From positions 1 through 64,000 of the forward strand of contig NZ_JAGGPU010000014.1 in assembly GCF_018613605.1 (NCBI RefSeq): DNA of 64,000 bases. The letters run 5' to 3'. This DNA comes from Pedobacter sp. ISL-64 (GTDB lineage Bacteria > Bacteroidota > Bacteroidia > Sphingobacteriales > Sphingobacteriaceae). The notes below the pieces were generated by a model. The model did no database searches, was not told the DNA's origin, and saw only the letters and a program-made list of their open reading frames with translations. The translations under genes were made by a program, and so were the position numbers. Below are positions 44,565-54,201 of the stretch, piece after piece; position 1 is the stretch's first letter; every line of letters starts with the position of its first letter.

Positions 44565-45844
44565 ATGAAAGTTAAATTTTTAAAATTACTGCCACTGTTT
44601 GTATTCATTCAGCAGGTAACATTTGCCCAAAGTCTTCCATTGCAAAACGATGATGCAGCAACCAATGGTTTTTCTCCTGATCGCTTGAAAAGGATCGATC
44701 AGGTGATTAAAAGTTATGTAGATAGCAATTGGATAAAGGTGCAGTAGGTCTAGTGGTCCGCAACGGAAAAATTGTTTACTATAAATCATTCGGCGTAGAT
44801 GATGCAAATAAAAATACGGCCCTTCAAAAAGATGCTATTTTCCGTATAGCCTCTCAAACTAAAGCCATTACCAGTACAGCGGTAATGATCCTTTTTGAAG
44901 AAGGTAAATTTTTATTGGACGATCCAATTTCAAAATATATTCCAAGTTTTGCCAAACCAAACGTGTTAAGCACTTTTAACGAAAAAGATAGCAGTTACAC
45001 AACAGTACCTGCAAAAAGGGAAATTACCATCAGAGATTTGCTCACACATACTTCCGGTATTGATTATGCGCAGATTGGTTCGCCTAAAATGAAAGCCATT
45101 TATGCAAAAGCAGGTATTCAGGCTGGCTTTTCAGACCATAAACAGTTGCTTGCAGATGCGATTAACAAATTGGGAACTTTGCCCCTGGTTCAGAATCCCG
45201 GAGAACGGTTCACCTACAGTTTAAGTATTGATGTTTTGGGCCGTTTAGTTGAAGTGGTTTCGGGACTTAGCCTTGATGTTTTTTTGCGGCAGCGGATTTT
45301 TAAACCGCTAGGCATGGAAGATACTTACTTTAATTTGCCGGTAAATAAGCAATCACGCCTGGTGCAAGTATATACAGAGGATAAGGAAACCTCCAAGCCA
45401 GTTTTATGGAAAGATGACACTTTCCCGGGGAGTACTATAAATTACCCGATTAACAATAACGGCTACTATGCGGGTGGTGCTGGCCTGGTATCGACTATTA
45501 AAGATTATGCTATTTTTTTACAGATGTATTTAAATGGAGGGGAATATAACGGACATAGAATTTTGTCGAGACATACTGTAGAAATTGTAACCAAAAATCA
45601 AATCGGAGAAATACCTTTTGGAGATGATAAATTTGGTTTGGGCTTTCAGATCACTACAGAGAAAGGAAATGCAAAATTAGGTTTATCTGAAGGCAGTTTC
45701 TCCTGGGGAGGCTTTTTTGCAACAAGCTATTGGGCAGATCCAAAAGAAAAAATTTCCGGCCTGTTGTTTTTGCAGCAATGGCCATTTAAACACAGCGAAT
45801 TGAGCGACAAATTTAAGGTACTGGTATATCAGGCGCTCCAATAA
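44565..45844 (+). pseudogene. Class-C-type serine hydrolase, frameshifted near its N-terminus
   Basis: Two frames make one gene. From 44565 the protein has a signal peptide (LPLFVFIQQVTFAQ) and then RLKRIDQVIKSYVDSNWIK, ending at a TAG at 44745. The frame from about 44729 continues KGAVGLVVRNGKIVYYKSFG. One A missing from the run at ~44735 explains the break. The remainder is a beta-lactamase-related esterase/D-aminopeptidase-type fold: SQTK at the SxxK nucleophile (IFRIASQTKAITS), a Tyr-Ser-Leu at the YxN position (RFTYSLSID), and a C-terminal SFSWGGFFAT replacing the KTG box. It is expected to be periplasmic. As read, the product is broken unless frameshifting or a sequencing error restores it. 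Confidence 0.8.
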
Positions 45845-45888
45845 ATGTAAACTTAACCAACTCGATAACTAACCAAATAACAATAATC

Positions 45889-48768
45889 ATGAGAAAAAAT
45901 TTACTTGCTAAATGGACCAAAAGGTGCGTTTTGCTGCTCTTGCTGTGGCAATTCGTATCCAGTTTGGCTTATGCACAAACCGGAAATATCTCCGGAAAGG
46001 TAATCGATAATAACGGAAACGTGGTGCCTGGTGCGAGTGTAAAAATTAAAAACACGAATAGGGTAACCTCTACCAATACCAATGGTGCTTTTACACTGAC
46101 CGATATAAATGCAGCTATGGTAACGCTGCAAATATCTTATATAGGTTATCAAACCAAAGAAGTAACGGCAACAATAAATAAGCCCATGATCATTTCACTT
46201 GCTGAAGAAAGTAATAAAATGGATGAGATTGTGGTAACCGGAACCTTCGACAAGCGGAAGCGAATGGATGCATCTGTAGCCATAACCACGTTAAATGCCG
46301 TGCAAATGGAAAGAATTGTTCCGTCCAGTGCGGCAGATTTGCTTAAAAATGTACCGGGTGTATTTGTAAACTCGTCCGTTGGTGAAATCAGAAACAGCGT
46401 TGCCAGCAGAGGGATTACTGTTGGCACACAAGATGGAAGTTTTGGTTATGAATACGTTTCCATGCAGGAAGATGGATTGCCCGTTACCAATACAACTTAT
46501 TTTGGTTATGGCCCTGATTTCTTTTTGCGTCCTGATGCCACTTTAGGCCGTTTAGAAGCCGTTCGCGGTGGTACTGCATCTATTACTGCTGCAAATGCCC
46601 CGGGTGGGATTTTTAACTATGTTTCGAAAACCGGAGGAGATGCTTTTGAAGGTGAAATTAGAACCAAATTAGGCTTAGTGGGTGTTGATGGCCGAGGCTA
46701 TTCAAGAGCTGATTTGAATTTTGGAGGCCCTTTGGGGGGAAACTGGTTTTACGACGTCGGCGGATTTTACCGTTACGATCAGGGCGGGCGATATGCCGGC
46801 TATCCGATGAATAACGGCGGACAGATTAAAGCAAACATCGTTAAAAAATACAAAACGGGTTCATTAAAGTTTTTTGGCAAATACCTCAACGATAGGAACG
46901 GTTACGCACAATTTATTCCAACAACCGGTTTTGATAGTCCAAAACCCGCAGTAGGTTTTGATATCAACTCCAGCGTTTTAATGCCTAATGTTAATTATAA
47001 GTCGCAGGATTTTATTTATGGAGGAAGTTTAAATTTCAATCCCAGTAACCTGGTTAAAAGTATGTACCGGTCAGGCGGAATAAACTGGCAACAGGATCTA
47101 GGCGGCGGTTGGTCTTTAAATAATTCAGCTAGGTATTCAAGCAATACAATATTATACAATACACCTGGAGCGGTTTCTGCAATGAGTGCAACAGATTTGA
47201 CAACCTATTTTTTATTGACAGGAGCTACAGGCTTGGGCGTTGGAACATATTCTTTTAAAGATGCACAATCTGGCAAGGAATTAATGAGCGTAAGTTCGGC
47301 ATTAGGCGCAGGCGGATTACCTGTTTACACGGTAACTAAAAATGAAATGCCGGGACAGCAACTGCGACCAAATTCTTTATTTTTAACGACATTCGGGGCC
47401 TATAAAAATTCTGTTAAGGAGTTTATAGACCAATTTTCAATAAATAAGACTACCAAAAACATGAACTTTACTTTTGGAGGTTATTTTGGCTATTCTGATG
47501 TTCATCGTTACTCTGGTTTGGATGGGGTTGCATTAAGCACTATTCAGAATAGACCGCAGCTGGTTTCTTTAACCTTTAACGGAGTAACATTGGGCGGAAC
47601 GTCAGGGCTGCACCAGGTAACCAATAAAGATGGAATAGCACAGGCCAACGGCGATAATGGTGCTTCTTTATCTTTTAATGCCAAACAGAAACAAGGCGCG
47701 TTATTTTTCGGTCATACCTGGAACATCAGCGAAAAACTGACTTTTGATTGGGGGATTCGCTATGAAAATGTAAATGTAACCGGTCATAACGAACGGGTTT
47801 ATATGAAAACAGGCGTTCAGGGAGGTGTAGATGGAGATCCCAAAACTTTTTATGATAACAATACTGTAAATAAAATTACATCAGTAAATTTTGATAAAAC
47901 ACTTCACACATTTTCTTTTTCAGGTGCTTTAAATTATAAGTTTAATGATAATCTTGCCGTTTACGGAAGATATTCTGAAGGCAAGAAAGCCCCGGATCTG
48001 GATGTTTATTTTGCAGCCAACAGGCCAGAAACTATTGATTTGCTCAATCCAATGGAACGTACCACCAGGCAAGTTGAGGTTGGCTTAAAAGCCAGGGCAA
48101 AAGGACTTAATTTATTTATCACACCATTCTATAGTATACTGAGTGGCGTGCCGAACGGACAAATGTTTGGTGCTGTTGGAGGAGGATTTTATGTTCCGCC
48201 AACGCTTTATGGGAAATACAGAACTTTGGGCGTAGAAATTGAAGCAGATTATAAGATTGACAATCATTTCAGTGTAAGGGGGGTGGCCACTTTTCAGCGA
48301 TCGAAAATTGCAGAATTTGAAGCCTGGGTGCCAAATGGTGCAGGACCGGCTGACGACACTAAAATATCTTACTCTGGCAATGAAACTGATAACAATGCCC
48401 GTACTATTTTAAACTTAACTCCAACTTATACCGTTGGTAAATTTTATACCTTTTTAACCTGGTCTTATTTAGGCAAACGCCAGGCCAATGCAGCAAATGT
48501 TTTCAGCTTGCCTGCCTTTTCTCAATTTGACTTCGGAGCAGGTTACGACATTAATAAAAAATTGAAATTAAGTGCTAATGTTAATAATTTATTCAATAGA
48601 TATGGCGTAATGAGCTGGGTAAGGCCAGGGGGAATATTAGAAACCCTCGAAGGTAATAATGCCTTTAATCAAACGCTTTATAATCAGGCGGTACAAAATA
48701 ATTCTCCATATTCTACGGTTTCCATACCACCGCGAGCCTATTTTTTAACGGCCTCATATAAATTTTAA
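45889..48768 (+). CDS. TonB-dependent outer-membrane receptor without SusD partner
   Basis: 959 residues: signal peptide ending LAYAQ, carboxypeptidase-regulatory-like domain (~30-110, GKVIDNNGNVVPGASVKIKN), plug (~115-260: EIVVTGTFDKRKRMDAS, then SSAADLLKNVPGVFV), and a barrel ending in a terminal aromatic (LTASYKF). It lacks an STN domain and a SusD neighbour, so it is not of the SusC type; it is closer to classic siderophore/oligosaccharide TonB receptors. In this operon it would import the ligand released or modified by the esterases, or its sugar part. A strong hairpin follows its stop. Confidence 0.92.
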   Translation: MRKNLLAKWTKRCVLLLLLWQFVSSLAYAQTGNISGKVIDNNGNVVPGASVKIKNTNRVTSTNTNGAFTLTDINAAMVTLQISYIGYQTKEVTATINKPMIISLAEESNKMDEIVVTGTFDKRKRMDASVAITTLNAVQMERIVPSSAADLLKNVPGVFVNSSVGEIRNSVASRGITVGTQDGSFGYEYVSMQEDGLPVTNTTYFGYGPDFFLRPDATLGRLEAVRGGTASITAANAPGGIFNYVSKTGGDAFEGEIRTKLGLVGVDGRGYSRADLNFGGPLGGNWFYDVGGFYRYDQGGRYAGYPMNNGGQIKANIVKKYKTGSLKFFGKYLNDRNGYAQFIPTTGFDSPKPAVGFDINSSVLMPNVNYKSQDFIYGGSLNFNPSNLVKSMYRSGGINWQQDLGGGWSLNNSARYSSNTILYNTPGAVSAMSATDLTTYFLLTGATGLGVGTYSFKDAQSGKELMSVSSALGAGGLPVYTVTKNEMPGQQLRPNSLFLTTFGAYKNSVKEFIDQFSINKTTKNMNFTFGGYFGYSDVHRYSGLDGVALSTIQNRPQLVSLTFNGVTLGGTSGLHQVTNKDGIAQANGDNGASLSFNAKQKQGALFFGHTWNISEKLTFDWGIRYENVNVTGHNERVYMKTGVQGGVDGDPKTFYDNNTVNKITSVNFDKTLHTFSFSGALNYKFNDNLAVYGRYSEGKKAPDLDVYFAANRPETIDLLNPMERTTRQVEVGLKARAKGLNLFITPFYSILSGVPNGQMFGAVGGGFYVPPTLYGKYRTLGVEIEADYKIDNHFSVRGVATFQRSKIAEFEAWVPNGAGPADDTKISYSGNETDNNARTILNLTPTYTVGKFYTFLTWSYLGKRQANAANVFSLPAFSQFDFGAGYDINKKLKLSANVNNLFNRYGVMSWVRPGGILETLEGNNAFNQTLYNQAVQNNSPYSTVSIPPRAYFLTASYKF

Positions 48769-48772
48769 TTTC

Positions 48773-48808
48773 AATATTAACCCTGCACCACCGTGCAGGG
48801 TTAATATT
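48773..48808 (+). terminator. Perfect 16-bp hairpin after the TonB receptor
   Basis: AATATTAACCCTGCAC (48773-48788) pairs fully with GTGCAGGGTTAATATT (48793-48808), loop of four. A true T run is missing (TT only), so partial readthrough to the following esterase and trehalase genes is possible. Confidence 0.8.
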
Positions 48809-48826
48809 GTTATAGCCGACCACAAT

Positions 48827-49735
48827 ATGAAATACATTTTCCTGATTATTTTTTGCAGTACCATTTACCTTGAAGATATAAAAGCGCAACAAGTTGTTGA
48901 TTTGTATAATGGTGATGTACCCGGAAATATTTGTCATGTAACTGAAACTAAGCTGAAAAATAATGAAGTAGGGCAAGTAACCAAACCTACAATGACGGTT
49001 TTTATTCCTCAAAAACAAAATGATAAAAAAGCTGCGGTATTGATTATGCCCGGTGGTGGTTACGATCATCTGGCAATCGATAAAGAAGGATTTCAGGTTG
49101 CAAAAGCTTTTAATACGGTTGGTATTGTTGCTTTTGTGCTAAAATACAGATTGCCTTCGGTAAGCGATTGTTTTAAAGATAAACAGTTTGTCGCCTTTCA
49201 GGATGCTGAACAAGCGATGATGCTCATTAGAAAACAAGCCGGAAAATTTAATATTGATCCTGAAAATGTTGGTGTAATTGGTTTTTCGGCAGGAGGGCAT
49301 CTGGCCGCAATGCTTTTAACAAATTATCAGGTTAATTTAATTGAGGATAAACAAACAAATTTAAAACCAAGCTGGGGAATTTTAGCTTATCCTGTAATCA
49401 GCATGGCCGATAGCTTGGGTAAAACCGGAACAAAAAAGAACCTTATCGGATTGGATGCTGCCGAAAAGATTAAACAATATTTCTCCGCAGATTTGCGTGT
49501 AAATGCTGAAACGCCAAAATGTTTTGTTTTTCAGGCACAGGATGATCCTGTCGTTTCTGTACAACACAGTTTGATTTTTTATGAAGCATTAGTTCGGAAT
49601 AAGGTGCCAGCACAATTGCATATTTACCAAAACGGAGGACATGGTTTTGGACTTCATAACAAAACGACTACATTAAACTGGTTTGACGAAGCCTTGCTGT
49701 GGTTAACCAATAACAACTATTTTAAACACAGATAA
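48827..49735 (+). CDS. Secreted alpha/beta-hydrolase, acetylxylan-esterase-like
   Basis: 302 residues with a short signal peptide ending IKAQ. Motifs: MPGGGYDHLAIDKEG (oxyanion region), GVIGFSAGGHLAAMLL (nucleophile Ser), FQAQDDPVVSV (acid) and NGGHGFGLH (histidine). This is the acetyl- or acyl-esterase group seen in plant-polysaccharide loci. It is 9 bp upstream of the trehalase, so the two are translationally close; it would remove ester groups that protect a trehalose core. Confidence 0.87.
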   Translation: MKYIFLIIFCSTIYLEDIKAQQVVDLYNGDVPGNICHVTETKLKNNEVGQVTKPTMTVFIPQKQNDKKAAVLIMPGGGYDHLAIDKEGFQVAKAFNTVGIVAFVLKYRLPSVSDCFKDKQFVAFQDAEQAMMLIRKQAGKFNIDPENVGVIGFSAGGHLAAMLLTNYQVNLIEDKQTNLKPSWGILAYPVISMADSLGKTGTKKNLIGLDAAEKIKQYFSADLRVNAETPKCFVFQAQDDPVVSVQHSLIFYEALVRNKVPAQLHIYQNGGHGFGLHNKTTTLNWFDEALLWLTNNNYFKHR

Positions 49736-49744
49736 TATTTTGCT

Positions 49745-51304
49745 ATGAAAAGAATACTGCTTCCAATTTTATTTTTATTAGGTTTTTCTGTTTCTGCGCA
49801 AAAGAATTTAAGTCCCCGTAAACTTTATCCGGGACTTTTTGAGCAAGTACAACTTGAAGGAATTTATCCGGATGGAAAGTCTTTCCCGGATGCGCTTCCC
49901 AAAAAATCTCCTGTGGAGATTATGAAAGATTATCAGCTACAGAAAAACGCTAAAGATTTTAACCTTAAACATTTTGTGGAAGAGAATTTCTTAGCGCCCG
50001 AGAGCCATAATGTGAACTATGTATCAGATATTCCTGCCGGCATAGAAAAACATTTAGATACTTTGTGGACCGTGCTTAAAAGGAATCCGGATGTAACTGG
50101 CGGTTACCAAACTTCACTTATTCCATTGCCAAATGCTTATATAGTGCCCGGAGGCCGTTTTAGAGAAATTTATTATTGGGATTCTTATTTTACCATGCTT
50201 GGCCTTAAAGAGGCAGGTAAAAAGGTATTGATTAAAAATATGGTTGATAATTTTGCCTGGCTGATCCGTAATTATGGCTTTATTCCTAATGGGAACCGAA
50301 CTTATTATCTAACCAGGTCGCAGCCGCCATTTTTTTCTTTAATGGTTCAGTTACTTGCAGAAGGCGATCCCTCTGTTAAAATTAGTGATTATAGCGAGGT
50401 TTTGGAAAAAGAGTATGCCTTCTGGATGAAAGGAACTGAAAACCTGCAAAAGGGAAAAGCCATAAACCATGTAGTGAAACTTAATGATGGAACGGTATTA
50501 AACAGATATTATGATGCAGGGGCGGTACCGAGAGAAGAATCTTATGCGGAAGATTTAAGATCGGTTCAAAAAACCAGACAGGCAAAGCCGGATTTTTACA
50601 GAAATGTACGTTCTGCCGCAGAATCAGGTTGGGATTTTAGCACAAGATGGTTTGCCGATGGTAAAACCTTTGGTCAAATCATTACTACAGATTTAATCCC
50701 CGTGGATTTAAACGGCTTGCTCTATAATTTGGAAAGCGTAATTGCGATAGCTTATAAACAAAAAGGCGATGCTGCAAAAGCTAAGTTATTTTCAGCTAAA
50801 GCAATAAAAAGGAAACAGGCTATTTTGAAATACTGCTGGAATCCATCTTTAAAATTTTTCACTGATTATAACTGGAAAAAGCAACAGCAGTCCAAACAAC
50901 TTACACTGGCAGCTACATCTTCTCTGTTCTTTAAAATAGCCTCAAATGCTCAGGCTGCTGCGGTTATAGAGAAGATTCAGTCAGATTTTCTGAAAAAGGG
51001 AGGTTTGCTGACCACCTTAAATAAATCGGGCGAGCAGTGGGATAATCCAAATGCATGGGCACCTTTGCAATGGATCAGCATCGCAGGCCTGAGAAATTAT
51101 GGAAATAATAAGCTGGCAGATACGATATCCGACCGCTGGATTGACTTAAACGTAAAAGTATTTAAGGAAACCGGAAAATTGATGGAAAAATATGATGCCT
51201 CAGCTCCCAAAAGTTTAGGAGGTGGGGGTGAATATCTCCTGCAGGATGGTTTTGGATGGACTAATGGTGTTTTACTAAAATTACTTAGTGTAAGAGCAAA
51301 ATAA
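49745..51304 (+). CDS. treA: Trehalase, GH37 family, secreted
   Basis: 519 residues with signal peptide (ends FSVSAQ), so periplasmic or external rather than cytoplasmic. GH37 signature 1 is PGGRFREIYYWDSYF (~135-149) and signature 2 is QWDNPNAWAPLQW (~431-443). GYWDSYF-type residues and the GGGGEY loop near the C-terminus are in place. It hydrolyses alpha,alpha-trehalose to two glucoses. It is the last gene of the cluster and the only glycosidase in it, which identifies trehalose as a likely core of the substrate. Confidence 0.93.
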   Translation: MKRILLPILFLLGFSVSAQKNLSPRKLYPGLFEQVQLEGIYPDGKSFPDALPKKSPVEIMKDYQLQKNAKDFNLKHFVEENFLAPESHNVNYVSDIPAGIEKHLDTLWTVLKRNPDVTGGYQTSLIPLPNAYIVPGGRFREIYYWDSYFTMLGLKEAGKKVLIKNMVDNFAWLIRNYGFIPNGNRTYYLTRSQPPFFSLMVQLLAEGDPSVKISDYSEVLEKEYAFWMKGTENLQKGKAINHVVKLNDGTVLNRYYDAGAVPREESYAEDLRSVQKTRQAKPDFYRNVRSAAESGWDFSTRWFADGKTFGQIITTDLIPVDLNGLLYNLESVIAIAYKQKGDAAKAKLFSAKAIKRKQAILKYCWNPSLKFFTDYNWKKQQQSKQLTLAATSSLFFKIASNAQAAAVIEKIQSDFLKKGGLLTTLNKSGEQWDNPNAWAPLQWISIAGLRNYGNNKLADTISDRWIDLNVKVFKETGKLMEKYDASAPKSLGGGGEYLLQDGFGWTNGVLLKLLSVRAK

Positions 51305-51548
51305 ATACGACATGGGTTCAAAATTTAACTGCAAAGCTATTAACCTTATAAGGTATCTATAATTTTAGCTACACTTATAACAATAAATATCTGACAGATT
51401 TTTATGCTTTATTTTGTAGTCCGAATTTTGTTGGGCAAATTCCTTTGTATGTACTTGCTCTTCCAAAAGGTAGAAATCTAATACTTAAATTAATTTTTAA
51501 TGCGAAGAAACCATTCTGAGAAGTTCAGTTTGAAAGACCTTTTTTAGC

Positions 51549-52139
51549 TTAACCCCGCTTTTCCCAGGAACCTTTCTCGCCAAGAATTTTTAAATAGCTC
51601 TTATATGGCTCACTAGCGTGATAAAGTTGATACAGCTGATTGGTTAGCGCTGTGAGAAAGTTAAAGAAAATTAAAAATTCTTCTTCTGAGTTATAAATCC
51701 CACCCCATTCATTCAATATCCAATTTAACATTTTTCCATTCTGAGTGGTGATCGAAAATTCCAGGTAAGGAGTATCTACGTCTGTGTTATTGTAATAGTC
51801 TTGCTGTAGCCCCCCCAATAACCCTATTTGCCTTACGGGAACCTGAATGGAGCGTATTTCTGAAAACAAAACAGAACCGAAACAGGAACTGGTAAAGCCT
51901 TCTTTACTTAGTGAAACAATTTCTCCCGACCGCCTTTCGGAGGCCACTTTAAACAACCTGTAAATGGCCATAAACATTAATGGCAAGGAAATCAGCAATA
52001 GCCAGGCCGGGAAAAGTGCATCCGGATGTAGCAGTAAAACGATGGCTGTTAATGAAATAGTCAGCAAGGTGGTAAAAAACCAAAACAGAATAGTTGAGTC
52101 TTTTTTGCCGTTATTAAAATGGAAGCGATAGGTATTCAT
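51549..52139 (-). CDS. Two-TM membrane protein, unknown
   Basis: 196 residues. Two hydrophobic helices (~19-39 FWFFTTLLTISLTAIVLLL and ~44-62 FPAWLLLISLPLMFMAIYRL) are followed by a soluble part with LSKEGFTSSCFGSVLFSEIR and PYLEFSITTQNGKM, suggestive of a PH-like beta domain. No family is recognised with confidence. It is convergent with the trehalase and divergent from the gene at 52510; nothing links it to either. Confidence 0.65.
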   Translation of the reverse strand: MNTYRFHFNNGKKDSTILFWFFTTLLTISLTAIVLLLHPDALFPAWLLLISLPLMFMAIYRLFKVASERRSGEIVSLSKEGFTSSCFGSVLFSEIRSIQVPVRQIGLLGGLQQDYYNNTDVDTPYLEFSITTQNGKMLNWILNEWGGIYNSEEEFLIFFNFLTALTNQLYQLYHASEPYKSYLKILGEKGSWEKRG

Positions 52140-52509
52140 AAATAACTAATTGGATAAATATCAAACCACAATTTCGGAAATTATTGCACTAACGAAAGAG
52201 AAATTAATTGATAAAATTTTTAATTTAGCCATACACGTGGAGCTGAAAAAGTAGTTTGCAACTGTTGAAACTGGAGAGGGTTTTATTTTGAACGTCGATC
52301 ACTTGGAATTGAATCTCTGAAATGAAAATGGAAAAATTTAATTCGTCTCCTTTGCCAAAAAATACAAATGAAAAATGTTTTTACTTTAATTGTTCTGCTG
52401 TTAATGTTGCGCTGGCAAAAGCAGAATCTAACCGAGGAGATATAGCCACTGCTCCATAACGTCTATTGGTTGAGGACAATTATTTATATGCTACACATCT
52501 AAGGAATAA
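52140..52509. other. 370-bp gap with a possible decayed secreted protein
   Basis: Plus-strand frames near 52370-52460 read MKNVFTLIVLLLML, which is signal-peptide-like, and in another frame VALAKAESNRGDIATAP, suggesting a short frameshifted remnant. Promoters for the two divergent flanking genes are probably here. Nothing else is recognised. Confidence 0.3.
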
Positions 52510-53028
52510 ATGGAGAATCATCAAATTGACTTTATGCAAATTCGGTTACAGGAAAATATTCCATTGACTGAAGAAGAAATAAAGGAAATGGAGAGAGCGC
52601 AAAAAGCAGTCATGAGAATCGCTGTAATTACGCTTGTTGCTTGTATATTCTTTATTGGGATAATCACTGCTTTAGCTGTAGAAAAGAAAACGCTCAACAA
52701 TCTGAAGTATTACGATTATATCGCTTTTGCAGCTATAGGATTATTAATGTTTAGTTTTTGCTACTGCATTGCCTGGTTGGCAGATAGGTATAGCAAATAC
52801 AATTGGAAGAAAGATAAACTAAACGGTAAAAACAGATTAACGAGTGTCGTTATTGGTCGGGACAAAACAGAGCACGCAGAATACCTGACTTTTTCGGGCC
52901 GATTCAAAAATGAAAAAATAAGGATTGAGGTTAAGCAAGAGGATTATAACCGGTATAAAATTGGATCGAAAGTTATTGTTACTTATCTAAAATTTAGCAA
53001 GAGGGCCCTTGATATCGCAGACTTTTAA
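52510..53028 (+). CDS. Two-TM membrane protein with C-terminal soluble domain, unknown
   Basis: 172 residues. An acidic N-terminus (EEEIKEMERAQ) precedes two membrane helices (~37-57 IAVITLVACIFFIGIITAL and ~74-94 YIAFAAIGLLMFSFCYCIAW). A soluble C-terminus follows (~110-172, VVIGRDKTEHAEYLTFSGR, ending VIVTYLKFSKRALDIADF), which has the look of a small OB-like beta barrel. No family assigned; composition fits the neighbourhood. Confidence 0.65.
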   Translation: MENHQIDFMQIRLQENIPLTEEEIKEMERAQKAVMRIAVITLVACIFFIGIITALAVEKKTLNNLKYYDYIAFAAIGLLMFSFCYCIAWLADRYSKYNWKKDKLNGKNRLTSVVIGRDKTEHAEYLTFSGRFKNEKIRIEVKQEDYNRYKIGSKVIVTYLKFSKRALDIADF

Positions 53029-53470
53029 ATATGAGGATCAATAAAAATGGTTCTTCTATTCTAGGCGATAAATGTTTTTCTGCTGATGGCAGCATCACGG
53101 CATTTCGTTTTTTACAATCTAGGTATATTGGAAGATATCGGTTTAGTAATGTTAGAAATACTTAAGTTTTTTGTAAAATTTAATAAAAATGTAAAAGGAT
53201 TGTTTGGTCAGACCCGTTAGTATTTGAAGAAAATTCTGTTAAATATAAAAATGGCACAAGATTCTTCTTAGAAGAAGATAAATGTGATTAAAATAGCCCA
53301 TTTTTAAATAAATCATCAATTTTAAATGGCATCTAAATTAATAATTATATATTTGCAGCCTTGAAAGTAAGCAATGTCTAATCCTATTAATCAGTGATTT
53401 GAATATTACTTTTAACAGAGCCATAGGAATAAGGCTTTTTTAATTTTTGAAGACAACCTAAACAACTTGA
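53029..53470. other. 442-bp gap containing a probable adk promoter
   Basis: TATATTTG at 53348-53355 is an exact match to the Bacteroidota -7 consensus TAnnTTTG and would give a leader of about 110 bases before adk. Upstream is AT-rich with only a short hairpin, CTTCTTAGAAGAAG near 53263. No gene is recognised in the gap. Confidence 0.5.
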
Positions 53471-54046
53471 ATGCTTAATTTAGTTCTCTTTGGCCCTCCA
53501 GGGGCGGGTAAAGGCACCCAATCTGAAAAGCTGATTACAAAATATCAGTTGGTACACGTTTCAACAGGCGATCTTTTTAGAGCACACGTTAAAGGAGAAA
53601 CCGAATTAGGAAAAAAAGTAAGTCAATTGTTAGCTGATGGAGAATTGGTTCCTGATGCCATTACAATTGCCATGCTTGAAGAAGAGGTAGATAAAAATCC
53701 TGATGCTAAAGGATTTGTGTTTGATGGATTTCCGCGTACCGTTCCGCAAGCAATAGAACTTGATCTGTTTTTAGAGCGTAAAGGCAGTAAAATTGCTGGC
53801 GTTATTGCTTTAGATGTTGACCAGGACGAGTTAACAAAACGTATTGCCGAACGTCACAAAACCAGCGGCCGTCCCGATGACGATGCTGAAAAATTAAAAA
53901 AACGGATTTCAGAATATTTTGATAAAACCATCCACGTATTGCCCTATTATGAAGAGCAAGGAAAGTTGAACAAGGTAAACGGAATAGGTGAAATTGAAAC
54001 AGTATATAATGATCTTTGCGCTGTAATTGATCAGTATAAGGTATAA
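53471..54046 (+). CDS. adk: Adenylate kinase
   Basis: 191 residues of the short-LID type. The P-loop is GPPGAGKGTQS (residues 7-17). The AMP-binding segments are HVSTGDLFRAH and FVFDGFPRTVPQA, and the LID is reduced to RIAERHKTSGRPDDDAEKL, without zinc cysteines. It makes two ADP from ATP and AMP in the cytosol and is essential. It precedes obgE, an arrangement common in related genomes. Confidence 0.96.
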   Translation: MLNLVLFGPPGAGKGTQSEKLITKYQLVHVSTGDLFRAHVKGETELGKKVSQLLADGELVPDAITIAMLEEEVDKNPDAKGFVFDGFPRTVPQAIELDLFLERKGSKIAGVIALDVDQDELTKRIAERHKTSGRPDDDAEKLKKRISEYFDKTIHVLPYYEEQGKLNKVNGIGEIETVYNDLCAVIDQYKV

Positions 54047-54111
54047 AGTTCAAGTAGCGGATATAAAAGAGACGGTTTAATTAATTCCCGATCCAATATT
54101 CAAAAACATAA

Positions 54112-54150
54112 AAAGAGTTATAATGTTAAAACGTTATAACTCTTTAATTT
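54112..54150 (+). terminator. Terminator between adk and obgE
   Basis: AAAGAGTTATAA (54112-54123) and TTATAACTCTTT (54134-54145) pair, with further pairing in the intervening bases (one mismatch), followed by AATTTT. It stands 66 bases after the adk stop. Confidence 0.75.
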
Positions 54151-54201
54151 TAAAGGAATTGTTGTTTCGACGTTCCAGTATTAACATTTCAATATTAAAA
54201 T

